DNA of 19,136 bases from Pyrodictium delaneyi (GCA_015661645.1 DQVR01000026.1:1-19136); one strand, 5' to 3'; positions 1 through 7,346 are shown, counted from the stretch's first letter. Notes: generated from the sequence alone by a model not told the origin. Translations and numbers: made by a program.

Positions 1-80
1 AGCATGTGCGAAAGATACTCAACGAAGCTGAGGCTGTAGCCGAGCAGCGCCTAGCAGAGATAGTTGAAAAGCCAGCATAG
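1..80 (+). CDS. 3' end of an unidentified gene (partial)
   Basis: The third frame is open from the window edge to TAG at 78-80 and encodes about 25 residues, rich in Glu and Ala, that look like a C-terminal amphipathic helix (HVRKILNEAEAVAEQR then LAEIVEKPA). The other two plus frames hit stops within the first 40 bases. The gene body lies outside the window, so no function can be given. It runs in the same direction as the next gene, which begins 38 bases later. Confidence 0.45.
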   Translation, partial: HVRKILNEAEAVAEQRLAEIVEKPA

Positions 81-118
81 CACTTGATAGACCCTCGTGT
101 ATCAACATGTATTAGCTC

Positions 119-478
119 TTGTTATCGCTAGTTATAGCAGGGAATAGGCTCTTGTCGCTCGAAGATACTGTACGTAAACGCATTATCCGTGTCCTACTTG
201 AAAGCAAGTCCCCGCTATCGGCCAGAGAGATAGCTGAGCTTGTAGGCCTAGACCCTGTTACCGGCGAGCACGAGGTTTATCTCCACCTGAGACATATTGC
301 GAAGACCCTTAGGCGTAGCTATGGTGGAAGAGCTACCCTATATATGATTCCGCCTAGCTGTAGGAGCTGCGGATACGTGTTCAAGGGACTTGATACGCCT
401 AGGAAGCCAAGCAAGTGTCCTAGGTGCAGGAGCCAACGCATAGACCCACCAAGATTCTATATAGAGGTAGAGGATTAG
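119..478 (+). CDS. HTH/zinc-ribbon transcriptional regulator
   Basis: A 119-residue protein with an N-terminal winged-helix-like segment (about residues 15-75, with the helix-turn-helix around SAREIAELVGLD) and a C-terminal zinc ribbon whose ligands are C81-x2-C84 and C100-x2-C103. This architecture matches the small archaeal predicted regulators in which an HTH is fused to a Zn ribbon (COG3357-like). The likely role is DNA binding by the HTH, with the ribbon stabilising the fold or binding partners. The start is a TTG at 119. No strong ribosome binding site precedes it, and an in-frame TTG at 152 would give a slightly shorter protein that still holds both domains. It stands alone between a gene tail and a promoter at 507. 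Confidence 0.75.
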   Translation: MLSLVIAGNRLLSLEDTVRKRIIRVLLESKSPLSAREIAELVGLDPVTGEHEVYLHLRHIAKTLRRSYGGRATLYMIPPSCRSCGYVFKGLDTPRKPSKCPRCRSQRIDPPRFYIEVED

Positions 479-506
479 GCTATCCCGGCCTCCTAGAGAC
501 ACCTTG

Positions 507-513
507 TATATAG
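507..513 (+). promoter_or_regulatory. TATA box for the 550-1232 gene pair
   Basis: TATATAG lies about 25 bases before a predicted start site near 535. The short leader then holds a GGGGG ribosome binding site (536-540) before ATG 550. Confidence 0.5.
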
Positions 514-549
514 GACGCCCGTGTTGCAGCCTAGCGGGGGCTAAGGGTT

Positions 550-798
550 ATGACCACGACTCTCATCTTCCACATGCGTGATAGGAGCGTTGTAAAGAAG
601 GTTGTATACGATAGCTCTGGAAGAAAGGTGTCTGAAGAAATATACAGAGGAGTAAAGAGCATAGTACTCGATAATGTTAAAGCTAGGCTGCCTACTGGCA
701 TGTACAACGATGTCACGCTTTATGTCCTAGACTGCGACGCAAAGATATCTATTGAAGGCGCAATACTCATAATACGCTGTACTGCCCCGGCTCAATAA
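550..798 (+). CDS. Hypothetical protein, 82 residues
   Basis: ATG at 550 follows GGGGG at 536-540. The product is a small beta-rich protein (alternating hydrophobic residues, e.g. TTTLIFHMR at the start and KISIEGAILIIRC near the end) with two cysteines near the C-terminus. No known domain is recognised. It has its own TATA box and is followed after about 35 bases by another small gene in the same direction, so the two are probably co-transcribed. An antisense reading frame here is Ser/Thr/Leu-rich and is taken as a shadow. Confidence 0.6.
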   Translation: MTTTLIFHMRDRSVVKKVVYDSSGRKVSEEIYRGVKSIVLDNVKARLPTGMYNDVTLYVLDCDAKISIEGAILIIRCTAPAQ

Positions 799-833
799 GC
801 CTCTCTATCCTCTAGCACGAGGTGCTAAGCATT

Positions 834-1232
834 ATGCTGAATGTTAGGATAGAGATGAGCAAGAGCCGTAGTGGCAAGCATGCTGTACGGAGCCTGGCTC
901 TACTGGTATCCGAGAGCGGCGAGGTAGTAGAGCCGCGGCCTAGGATAACTCAGAAGGAGAAGCCATTGTATAGCAGAGGCAGCGCTTATACCGCTTCCAT
1001 AGTTGTGCCTCGGGGCTGGTACCTGGTGTACGTCTACCTCGTGAAGAACCTTCGGGGCCACGTTAAGGGCTTCATAGAGGTCTACTCGTCTGACGCGCAG
1101 CTGCTCTACCGGGCTGTCTACCGCAAGCTTAAGCTCCGCTATAGCTACGGTGACCCGCGCTATGCCTGGATTGTACAGAAGGTTGTAGACTACTTGAAAC
1201 TTCCAGTCAAGAACATGAACCTTGGCAGCTAG
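834..1232 (+). CDS. Hypothetical protein, about 132 residues
   Basis: I place the start at ATG 834, because GAGGTG at 819-824 forms a ribosome binding site 9 bases upstream. A GTG at 822 in the same frame would add MLSI but would itself lie inside that site. The protein is basic and beta-rich, with many Tyr and Arg residues (for example GWYLVYVYLV in the middle) and a basic segment YRKLKLRYSYGDPRY towards the C-terminus. No family is recognised. It probably forms an operon with the 550 gene. The opposite strand is also open over most of this length, but this frame has the better start signal and a more protein-like composition. Confidence 0.6.
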   Translation: MLNVRIEMSKSRSGKHAVRSLALLVSESGEVVEPRPRITQKEKPLYSRGSAYTASIVVPRGWYLVYVYLVKNLRGHVKGFIEVYSSDAQLLYRAVYRKLKLRYSYGDPRYAWIVQKVVDYLKLPVKNMNLGS

Positions 1233-1296
1233 CGGTGGCAAGCTCTGCCTCCTAGCTAGCTCCTAGTGAAGCCTGCAGGGCTACGCATGGCGGCTC

Positions 1297-1303
1297 TATT
1301 TAA
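1297..1303 (+). promoter_or_regulatory. TATA box for the 1413 gene
   Basis: TATTTAA at 1297-1303 predicts a transcript start near 1326. That is just before the 5' strand of the leader helix at 1329, leaving a leader of about 87 bases before the start at 1413. Confidence 0.4.
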
Positions 1304-1328
1304 CGGGTCTAGGTGTACAGTGGAACAC

Positions 1329-1410
1329 GCCGGCCGATGACCGGGGCCTTGTAGCTAACCCTTTAGGACTAAAGAGGGGATGTAGACTTCACGGACCGGG
1401 GGAGGCCGGC
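1329..1410 (+). promoter_or_regulatory. Structured mRNA leader that can pair next to the ribosome binding site
   Basis: GCCGGCC (1329-1335) is the exact reverse complement of GGCCGGC (1404-1410), which lies between the GGGGGAGG ribosome binding site (1398-1405) and the TTG start (1413). Between them sits a second hairpin: CTTT (1361-1364) pairs with AAAG (1371-1374), extended by CC (1359-1360) with GG after a bulge. At the DNA level CTTTAG-GA-CTAAAG is also a perfect dyad and could be an operator. The pairing is seen in the sequence; regulation is inference. Confidence 0.35.
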
Positions 1411-1412
1411 TC

Positions 1413-1754
1413 TTGGCTTATGTTCGCAGACGGCTGCTAGATAGGAAGCTTAAGGAGATGCTCCTGCGGCGTGCACGCGAGGCAGGGATTGAGCCAGGCC
1501 AGCTTGCGGAGTGGCTCTATGAGGAGGCTGGAATAAGAGCACAGAGCAACTGGCGGGACGTTGAAAGGAAAATACTCTATAGCGAGGAGGTCACTGCCCG
1601 GGAGTTTGCAGCATACCTCATCTCCGAGGGTATAGATGTGGACGAGAAGGAGTGGATAGAGACTGTGAAGAAGTACGGTTTTGGTACTACTGTTCCCCGC
1701 CTTCCGGCAGAGGAGAGAGATAATGTGCAGCAAGGCCAAAGAGATAGTAGCTAG
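1413..1754 (+). CDS. Small helical protein of unknown function
   Basis: The start is TTG 1413, behind a strong GGGGGAGG site at 1398-1405. The 113-residue product is highly charged and helical, with a basic N-terminus (RRRLLDRKLKEMLLRRAREAG) and a more acidic middle containing DVDEKEWIETVKKYG. The last 10-15 residues are polar and encoded where the next gene already begins. The basic helix could bind nucleic acid, but no family is recognised. The stop lies 32 bases inside the following regulator gene, so the two are probably translationally coupled. Confidence 0.6.
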   Translation: MAYVRRRLLDRKLKEMLLRRAREAGIEPGQLAEWLYEEAGIRAQSNWRDVERKILYSEEVTAREFAAYLISEGIDVDEKEWIETVKKYGFGTTVPRLPAEERDNVQQGQRDSS

Positions 1755-2301
1755 CCTTGGGCGAGAGCTACCTAGTAGGGATCTAATAGACTATGTCTCT
1801 GTACTCCTTGTTGTGAAAAAACATGGCCCTATTGGCAGGCCTAGCTTATCGCGTATACTGGGTCTCGGCGATAAACGTACAAGGAACATCCTAGCAAGGC
1901 TCCGCGCTACCGGCCTCATAGAGTCGAGCAGAGCAGGAGCCGTGGTGACAGAGGCCGCTGCTAAGCTCTTCGAGGGCGTAGACTGTTTGCATAGAGACAG
2001 CTACACTATAGCCGTGCTACCGTGCAGCAATTGGGGCTCTGAGTTTGTAGCGAGGAATGTTATAGCTCTTAGGGATGCTATTGTGATAGCTCTCTCGGAT
2101 CCACATGTCCTCGAGGTTATAGGATGGCTAGACGCCGATAGCCTTGTCCTGCCAGGGGTTACGGCAAGTATAGCCGAGAAGTATAAGACACTAATAAATG
2201 CATCTACATGCCCAGGCCAGTGTCTAGTGGGTTTGTTTCGTGGTAGTAGTACATGTTACCGTTGTTGTGCAAGTCTGCTACACGCTGCCTCGACTCTGTA
2301 G
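1723..2301 (+). CDS. Winged-helix transcriptional regulator (possibly DUF4443 type)
   Basis: I choose ATG 1723 because AGGAGAGAGA (1711-1720) precedes it; an upstream in-frame TTG at 1681 lacks such a site. The 192-residue protein has a winged helix at about residues 20-85, with the helix-turn-helix in GRPSLSRILGLGDKRTRNIL and a wing ending in IESSRAGAVVTEAA. The C-terminal half is an alpha/beta domain with hydrophobic strands, ending in a cysteine cluster (STCPGQC, then STCYRCC). The layout resembles archaeal wHTH proteins with a DUF4443 C-terminal domain; that assignment is from memory. It overlaps the preceding gene by 32 bases and its last 46 bases run through the 3' end of nadM on the other strand. 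Confidence 0.65.
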   Translation: MCSKAKEIVASLGRELPSRDLIDYVSVLLVVKKHGPIGRPSLSRILGLGDKRTRNILARLRATGLIESSRAGAVVTEAAAKLFEGVDCLHRDSYTIAVLPCSNWGSEFVARNVIALRDAIVIALSDPHVLEVIGWLDADSLVLPGVTASIAEKYKTLINASTCPGQCLVGLFRGSSTCYRCCASLLHAASTL

Positions 2302-2849
2302 ATAGTCTCGCCCACAATCTCGCGTATCCTTGCCACACCATCAATACTATCTATTATCTTGGGTACGGGTTCTGGCACTAGGCTTCTCCAGGACTCGTCG
2401 CCGCGGAGCATTAAGCAGCGTATGTACTCTCCGCACCAGACGTGCTTGTTTACTAGCGGCGGCTTGACAGTCTTCACGCCAGCATCGCGGAATGCACGGT
2501 TGACAGCAGGGTTAGCAGTAGCTACCGCGTCTACGGGAGGCACGTAGCCTAATACAAAACTAGAGTTTCCACTATATATTGTTAGAGTTTGTATAGTAGC
2601 AGTTATTACTCTGGAGAGGTCTACGCCGGCGCTTCTGAGAGCCTCGCGTATCATTAACAGGCGCTCACCCGCCGTGAATGGGTTCCGCCAAGTATGGCTC
2701 TCATCAGCCATACCAACGAGTATTACGACCTCGTAATAGCGCTCTAGCAGCCATTTCACCGCCGCTAGATGGCCGTTATGGAATGGCTGGAATCTTCCAA
2801 AGAATAGTACACGCCTACTCGCCCCCAGCGCATCATCTCTTGCATCCAT
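2256..2849 (-). CDS. nadM: Nicotinamide-nucleotide adenylyltransferase
   Basis: Archaeal NMN adenylyltransferase (EC 2.7.7.1) joins NMN and ATP to give NAD+. The 197-residue sequence carries the nucleotidyltransferase signature GRFQPFHNGH (residues 18-27) and the family-typical ESHTWRNPFTAGER block (about 50-63), close to the Methanocaldococcus jannaschii enzyme as I recall it. The C-terminal triphosphate-binding motif, usually SGTEIR, reads CGEYIR here (139-144): Gly, Ile and Arg are kept, the Ser and Thr are not. The ATG start is preceded by GGGGTAGGG on the minus strand. It is divergent from the NAD kinase-like gene, with 61 bases between them, and overlaps the wHTH gene tail to tail. Confidence 0.93.
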   Translation of the reverse strand: MDARDDALGASRRVLFFGRFQPFHNGHLAAVKWLLERYYEVVILVGMADESHTWRNPFTAGERLLMIREALRSAGVDLSRVITATIQTLTIYSGNSSFVLGYVPPVDAVATANPAVNRAFRDAGVKTVKPPLVNKHVWCGEYIRCLMLRGDESWRSLVPEPVPKIIDSIDGVARIREIVGETIYRVEAACSRLAQQR

Positions 2850-2910
2850 AGATGCCCTACCCCATCTCTACCGTTTTAGCAGTACAGCTCCACTAGGCCT
2901 AGAGCCCGGA

Positions 2911-4062
2911 GTGCATGGGTGCAGGTCTTTGAGGCGTAGACTATGCTTTGTGGTAAATCCCTTAGCGGGTATAGGCGGGCCTCTAGCCCTCAAGGGCAGC
3001 GATGGACAGGCTGGACTTATAGCTCTTGAGCGGGGCGCCACCCTCGTCTCGCCGCAGAAGGCCACGAGGTTCCTATCACGTCTAAAAACACTCGGCATCA
3101 ACAAGGATCTTGATATACTTACCGCTGGCGGCCTAATGGGCGAGAAGGAGGCAGCCGCTGCAGGGCTACGAGTCATGGTCGTGTACAGGCCCCGGGGATG
3201 GCCTACACACCGCCAGGACACAATAGCCGCTGTTAAAAACTGTATCAAGGAAGGCTCGGAGATAGTAGTGTTTGTCGGCGGAGATGGCACAGCGAGGGAT
3301 GTCCTAGAGGCCTTAGGCTCCAGCCATGAGGTTCCTGTTCTTGGCGTCCCTGCTGGGGTTAAGATGTATAGCTCTGTCTACGCTGAGACCCCCGAAGCTG
3401 CTGCCGATGTTCTATGGGAGTGGCTACACTCCGGCGGGCTCTGCGAAGCAGAAGTGCTCGACATAGACGAGGAGGCGTTTAGAGCTGGAGAACTAAGTGT
3501 AAAGCTGTACGGCGTAGCACTTGTCCCCTGTAGCTCGAAGATGGTAGGTTCTAGCAAACAGCCTTCACTCTCTAGCCCCGATGAAGAGGAGAATAAGCAA
3601 GCTATAGCCAAGTATGTCGCAGAGTCCATGAAGCCGTGTACACTGTATATTCTCGGGCCGGGTTCCACGGTCAAAGCTATTGCTGACGAGATTGGTGTAA
3701 AGAAGACCCTTTTAGGGGTAGACGTCGTGCATAATGGACGTGTTATAGCCTTAGACGTTGATGAGGAGAAGCTCTACGAGATAGTAAGGAGTCATCTAGC
3801 CAGAGGCGGCTCGGTAAAGCTAATAGTCACGCCAATAGGTGGTCAAGGATATATACTAGGACGAGGTAACCAGCAGATATCACCACGTGTGCTAAGACTT
3901 ATAGGGAAGGATGGTATAGTAGTCGTCGCTACGAGAAACAAATTACAGCACTTGAGAAAGCTACGCGTCGACACCGGGGACCCGGAACTCGACCAGGAGC
4001 TGAGAGGGTATATACGAGTGGTTGTAGACTACAGAGAAGAGCTAATGATACGCGTGGACTAG
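2911..4062 (+). CDS. ATP-NAD kinase family protein (COG3199-like)
   Basis: A 383-residue protein of the diacylglycerol/NAD kinase superfamily. The N-terminal nucleotide-binding loop NPLAGIGG is at about 16-23, and the hallmark GGDGT is at 123-127 within VFVGGDGTARDV, followed by GVPAGVKMYSSV, which matches the AcoX/COG3199 branch of predicted ATP-NAD kinases. The expected reaction is phosphorylation of NAD+ to NADP+ using ATP or polyphosphate, but the substrate of this branch is less certain than for classical NadK. The start is GTG 2911; the site in front of it is weak, and TTG 2929 is an alternative that keeps all motifs. It lies divergent from nadM, which supports an NAD(P) role. The M50 protease gene follows after 49 bases. 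Confidence 0.85.
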   Translation: MHGCRSLRRRLCFVVNPLAGIGGPLALKGSDGQAGLIALERGATLVSPQKATRFLSRLKTLGINKDLDILTAGGLMGEKEAAAAGLRVMVVYRPRGWPTHRQDTIAAVKNCIKEGSEIVVFVGGDGTARDVLEALGSSHEVPVLGVPAGVKMYSSVYAETPEAAADVLWEWLHSGGLCEAEVLDIDEEAFRAGELSVKLYGVALVPCSSKMVGSSKQPSLSSPDEEENKQAIAKYVAESMKPCTLYILGPGSTVKAIADEIGVKKTLLGVDVVHNGRVIALDVDEEKLYEIVRSHLARGGSVKLIVTPIGGQGYILGRGNQQISPRVLRLIGKDGIVVVATRNKLQHLRKLRVDTGDPELDQELRGYIRVVVDYREELMIRVD

Positions 4063-4111
4063 CCCTAGGGCTGGAGAGGCAAATCTATACCAGTAGAGGT
4101 GTTTCCACGCC

Positions 4112-4705
4112 TTGGCATTGACCCTCAGCGATAGACCTATGTATATGGACGAGTGGAAGGCATTGACAATAGGCGCGCTCTCTGTAGCCTTTGGATTTGC
4201 CGGCGTAGGCCTGCTAAACGTAACTATATCGCCAATAAGCCACTACAGCGGCGTCCTAGCTGGCGCCGTCATAGGGTTCATTATACACGAGTTCGCGCAT
4301 AGAGAGGTTGCACGTAGGCAGGGCTGTGTAGCAGGCTTCGTGTTGACTCAGCTTGGATTAATGCTCACAGTGTTCTCTGGAATACTAAGGAGCATTCATT
4401 TCCCTTTTGCGATTCTCGCCCCAGGCTATGTGGCTATATACTGTAGGGGTTTTGCAAGAGACGACTTGGTCGCCGCAGCTGGCCCCGCCTCGAACATAGT
4501 GCTAGCACTAGCCTCTACTATCACCTCCAGCATGCTAGGCTATAGTAGTATAGCAGCATTCCTCGCAGGGTTCTCAGCTATAAATGCGTGGCTAGCATTT
4601 TTCAACCTACTGCCCTTTAGCCCGCTAGACGGCTCGAAGATAATGCAGCGGAATCCTGCCGTTTGGCTCGTAATGATAGTCGTAGCGTCGCTGCTAGCCT
4701 TCTAG
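4112..4705 (+). CDS. Membrane metalloprotease, M50/site-2 protease family
   Basis: A polytopic membrane protein of 197 residues with about five hydrophobic segments. The zinc-binding HEFAH motif (H59, E60, H63) lies in a membrane segment, and the third-ligand motif NLLPFSPLDG (165-174) sits near the C-terminus, as in site-2 proteases and rhomboid-independent intramembrane zinc proteases. AAGPASN (121-127) is also typical. There is no PDZ or CBS domain, so this is a minimal core enzyme. The start is TTG 4112 behind GAGGTG (4096-4101); ATG 4139 is an alternative. It lies 49 bases after the NAD kinase-like gene and probably shares its transcript. The substrate is unknown. Confidence 0.88.
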   Translation: MALTLSDRPMYMDEWKALTIGALSVAFGFAGVGLLNVTISPISHYSGVLAGAVIGFIIHEFAHREVARRQGCVAGFVLTQLGLMLTVFSGILRSIHFPFAILAPGYVAIYCRGFARDDLVAAAGPASNIVLALASTITSSMLGYSSIAAFLAGFSAINAWLAFFNLLPFSPLDGSKIMQRNPAVWLVMIVVASLLAF

Positions 4706-4724
4706 CTCTTAACACTCGTTGGAA

Positions 4725-4748
4725 TCTTTTCCGCCCCTTCTCTTCCCC
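4725..4748 (+). terminator. Pyrimidine-tract terminator after the M50 gene
   Basis: A 24-base run of C and T, interrupted by a single G, follows the M50 stop by about 20 bases. It lies just before the convergent alaX stop. U-rich and pyrimidine-rich tracts are the usual archaeal termination signal. Confidence 0.45.
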
Positions 4749-4756
4749 GGAGGCTT

Positions 4757-5494
4757 CTAGCTAGTACTGCTACCTGCTAGCGTATAGTAGACGCGTTTTC
4801 TCCTCTTCCCTCTACTTTGGAGCTTAACAGCTACTATCCCCGGTATCTCGCACGTGTTGCGCACATGCGGGCCGCCATCAGCTTGAATGTCAATCCCCGG
4901 TATCTCCACTATGCGTAGTTGCTCCACAGACGGCGGTATTCTGTCAGCGAGCTTAACTATGCCAGGTATCTTTAGAGCCTCATCACGTGGAAGCCAGTAT
5001 ATCTTAACCTCTATACAGCGTTTCAGTATGTTGTTCGTCTCCTCTATCGCCTCCGTTATCGCCTTCTTCCAGTCGTCCACATTTATCTCGAAATCGTCGC
5101 GCGCCATATCAGGTGAAATATGGCCACCAGTTACACGTGCACCATACCGCTCATAGAGGATTGCAGCCAGAACATGACTAGCCGTATGCAGCTGCATCAT
5201 CCGGTAGCGCCGCTCCCAGTCTATTACACCACGAACACGAGTACCAACACTTATTTGCTGTAGATCCCCTTCTACTATATGAGCTACCTCACCATTCTCC
5301 GCTATAGTATCTACTACACGCAGCTCATACCCCTCGGGCGTTATGAGTCTCCCCGTGTCCGCGTCAAGGCCGCCGCTCGGCCTCGGGTGAAATGCTGTAG
5401 CATCGAGATACACCTTGTTACCGTCAACACGCGTGACCAGTGCCTCGAATTCCTTAAGATAGCTATCCTCCTGGAACAGTAGACGCGTTGCCAT
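4757..5494 (-). CDS. alaX: Alanyl-tRNA editing protein AlaX
   Basis: AlaX proteins hydrolyse mischarged Ser- (or Gly-) tRNA(Ala) in trans. The 245-residue length fits AlaX-M (a short N-terminal domain plus the editing domain). The N-terminal part carries AFHPRPSGGLDADTG (about 34-48), in place of the more common FYP..GGQ.xDxG. The editing-site zinc motif HTASH is at 103-107 and the second half, DGGPHVRNTCEI, at 206-217. In most AlaX the second motif starts with Cys (CxxxH); here the Cys is Asp206, with His210 retained. ATG 5494 follows a strong GGAGGGTGG site on the minus strand, and a TATA box lies at 5566-5573. Confidence 0.9.
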   Translation of the reverse strand: MATRLLFQEDSYLKEFEALVTRVDGNKVYLDATAFHPRPSGGLDADTGRLITPEGYELRVVDTIAENGEVAHIVEGDLQQISVGTRVRGVIDWERRYRMMQLHTASHVLAAILYERYGARVTGGHISPDMARDDFEINVDDWKKAITEAIEETNNILKRCIEVKIYWLPRDEALKIPGIVKLADRIPPSVEQLRIVEIPGIDIQADGGPHVRNTCEIPGIVAVKLQSRGKRRKRVYYTLAGSSTS

Positions 5495-5565
5495 TCAACC
5501 ACCCTCCTTATGGCCGGGTAACCTAAGACATAGGCACAGCCAGGGTCTGCTGAAATGTCCTAACT

Positions 5566-5573
5566 ATTTTATA
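5566..5573 (-). promoter_or_regulatory. TATA box for alaX
   Basis: On the minus strand CCTATAAAATAG (5564-5575) is a good archaeal TATA element. It predicts a start near 5544 and a leader of about 50 bases. It abuts the stop of the upstream P-loop gene, so alaX is probably transcribed on its own. Confidence 0.5.
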
Positions 5574-5581
5574 GGCCAGGG

Positions 5582-6424
5582 TTATGGTGCTATAACATCT
5601 ACTATCGGTCTAACATGCTCAGCTAGTTCAATAGGGCTCTCGGCGATAGGTAGCTCTAGTGTTGCCATAGGCTTGGTGAGTACGGGGAGTATACGGTCTA
5701 CACGACTTATGCTACCCAGAAGTTCGTATGCTGCTCTAAGCCTATCACCACTGTACAGCATCAGCCTTCCCGGAGCCACAACCACGAAGAAGTCTACCAC
5801 GTCAACAATCCTATTGTATGGAGCCACTACATTATTGAACGATTCCACTATTATGACTTCTACATCCTCCTCAAGCTTTTTCCTACACCCCTCGAGTATA
5901 GACTCAGCTCCCGGCCCGGAGAGCGATTCCAACGTTTCGCCGGGATCCGCCGGGACCGCGCCTAGCCTCTCTGCCAGCCGTTCTACCTCTCGCTGCATAG
6001 TCCCAGTGAGCCTTGAGACATTCACTGGAAACATGTAGTGTTGAGTCCTCTGTGCCCTACAATCGTGGACACGAGCGAGCACGAGCATAGACGCCGTATC
6101 GACTAGTGCTGATAGGTACTGAGAAATCCCGTGAAACGCGAGCGGGTCCGGATAGGCTAGAGCTAGAGCTACGGGGTTAGATACCCCTGGGTCTATACCG
6201 CCTAGATACCTCATATACGCTGAGACATCGTTTCCGACGAGCATACCCAGTTTGGTGCTCATCCTAAGCGTTCCTGCAGACCCCCAGATATTGTGGCCGG
6301 CCACCGGCTTAAACAGGGCCACCCGGACTCCACGCTCTAAGAGACTCCTAGCTAGCGCTATTACGCTCCATGTTTTCCCCGAGTCAAACTCCAGTATTCC
6401 CGACACTAGCACTCTCAACGCCAT
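5582..6424 (-). CDS. BioD-like P-loop NTPase of unknown function
   Basis: A 280-residue predicted ATPase. The phosphate-binding loop is at the extreme N-terminus: SGILEFDSGKT (residues 8-18), a Walker A variant with the GKT kept and the first Gly shifted, as in dethiobiotin synthetase. It is followed by a switch-like FKPVAGHN (38-45), which also recalls BioD KPV. Later strands VEVIIVESFNNVV and VDFFVVVAPGRL fit the core sheet of the MinD/BioD class. It may belong to an archaeal family of predicted P-loop ATPases; the substrate is unknown. ATG 6424 lies behind GAGGGG on the minus strand, with 9 bases between. Its start codon overlaps that of the divergent winged-helix gene. Confidence 0.75.
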   Translation of the reverse strand: MALRVLVSGILEFDSGKTWSVIALARSLLERGVRVALFKPVAGHNIWGSAGTLRMSTKLGMLVGNDVSAYMRYLGGIDPGVSNPVALALAYPDPLAFHGISQYLSALVDTASMLVLARVHDCRAQRTQHYMFPVNVSRLTGTMQREVERLAERLGAVPADPGETLESLSGPGAESILEGCRKKLEEDVEVIIVESFNNVVAPYNRIVDVVDFFVVVAPGRLMLYSGDRLRAAYELLGSISRVDRILPVLTKPMATLELPIAESPIELAEHVRPIVDVIAP

Positions 6425-7346
6425 GGCTGTAAACCCCTCGCTAGCAGGAGAATACTACTTCCTGCACGCCCAGGATAGTTTACTGTTACACCAGGGGTAC
6501 CCCAGCTCGGTATTACTAAGCCTACTAGCTGAGCTTCTATACATATCATCCATTTCTAAGCCGGGACGGGATATGAGAAGACGCAGCAGCGACGAGCTAG
6601 AGGCGCTACCGGAACTGCTAGATACAGACAGTACACCTCCCAAGAAGCAGAGAGGCGGACCTCGTAGCAGGCTCGTAGAAGCCATAGCCGTCCTGCTCTT
6701 AGCCCGGCCAATGCGGGCTGCCGAAATAGCACAAGTACTAGGGAAGTCTACCAGGTATGTGAGCAGTTACCTAAGCTACTGGAGAACTCGGGGGCTCTTC
6801 GAGTATGAGAACGGATTCTGGGTGCTTACACCCGAAGGCGAGGAGTTTGCGAGGAATATCCTAGAGCGCGAAATGAACTCTAGAGTCGCACAGTATGCAG
6901 CACTAGCACGCCAGATCGTTTCAGATAACCAGCTACATGTTACACCAGCAATGAAACACAAGGATAGTCTCCACCCCCGTCAACGGTCAGGCGAAATCCA
7001 GTCATTCATTGCTAGTTTAACTATTAATATTGACAATAAAACACAAGAACAGCTGCTCGCTTCGTGCAGCAGAGCGCTGCTAGAGGAGCTAGATATTGAC
7101 GAAGAAGAGCGGCATGTGCTAGAACTACTACTAGAACACTACCGGCGATGGAACATGACGTATATGTACCTAGACCAGCTCGAGAGGGAGCTTGAAGCAG
7201 ATAGGGTATGGCTCGTTGGCGTGCTTAGAAGTCTTCAGACAAAGGGTCTTGTATATCTGTATAACGACCGCAGGCTTGGAATGCGGGTAGGCCTCTCAAA
7301 GAAGGTGAAGAATGCTCTCTCAGCATGCATGCACGCAATATTATAG
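6423..7346 (+). CDS. Double winged-helix protein, possibly WhiP-type replication initiator
   Basis: From ATG 6423 the product has 307 residues. The first winged helix is at about 82-150 (AAEIAQVLGKSTRYVSSYL, then a wing ending FWVLTPEGEEFA). A polar linker follows, and a second winged helix at about 225-305 (YLDQLERELEADRVWLVGVL and LVYLYNDRRLGMRV). Two winged helices separated by a linker in a crenarchaeal protein of this size recall WhiP, the Cdt1-like origin-binding protein of Sulfolobus; this is a hypothesis from architecture only. A regulator is the alternative. ATG 6423 has no ribosome binding site and could be leaderless; ATG 6573, with a TATA-like TTCTATACA about 30 bases before it, would give 257 residues with both domains. 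Confidence 0.65.
   Translation: MAVNPSLAGEYYFLHAQDSLLLHQGYPSSVLLSLLAELLYISSISKPGRDMRRRSSDELEALPELLDTDSTPPKKQRGGPRSRLVEAIAVLLLARPMRAAEIAQVLGKSTRYVSSYLSYWRTRGLFEYENGFWVLTPEGEEFARNILEREMNSRVAQYAALARQIVSDNQLHVTPAMKHKDSLHPRQRSGEIQSFIASLTINIDNKTQEQLLASCSRALLEELDIDEEERHVLELLLEHYRRWNMTYMYLDQLERELEADRVWLVGVLRSLQTKGLVYLYNDRRLGMRVGLSKKVKNALSACMHAIL

Noticed and set aside
900..1241. Long minus-strand reading frame opposite the 834-1232 gene
   Set aside because: It has no ribosome binding site, and its composition mirrors the plus-strand gene, which has a good start signal.
1336..1343. GATGACC as a C box
   Set aside because: No CTGA follows within 60 bases, and the first position does not fit.
1329..1411. 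tRNA gene
   Set aside because: GCCGGCC/GGCCGGC resembles an acceptor stem at tRNA distance, but there is no T-arm sequence and the 3' part is a ribosome binding site.
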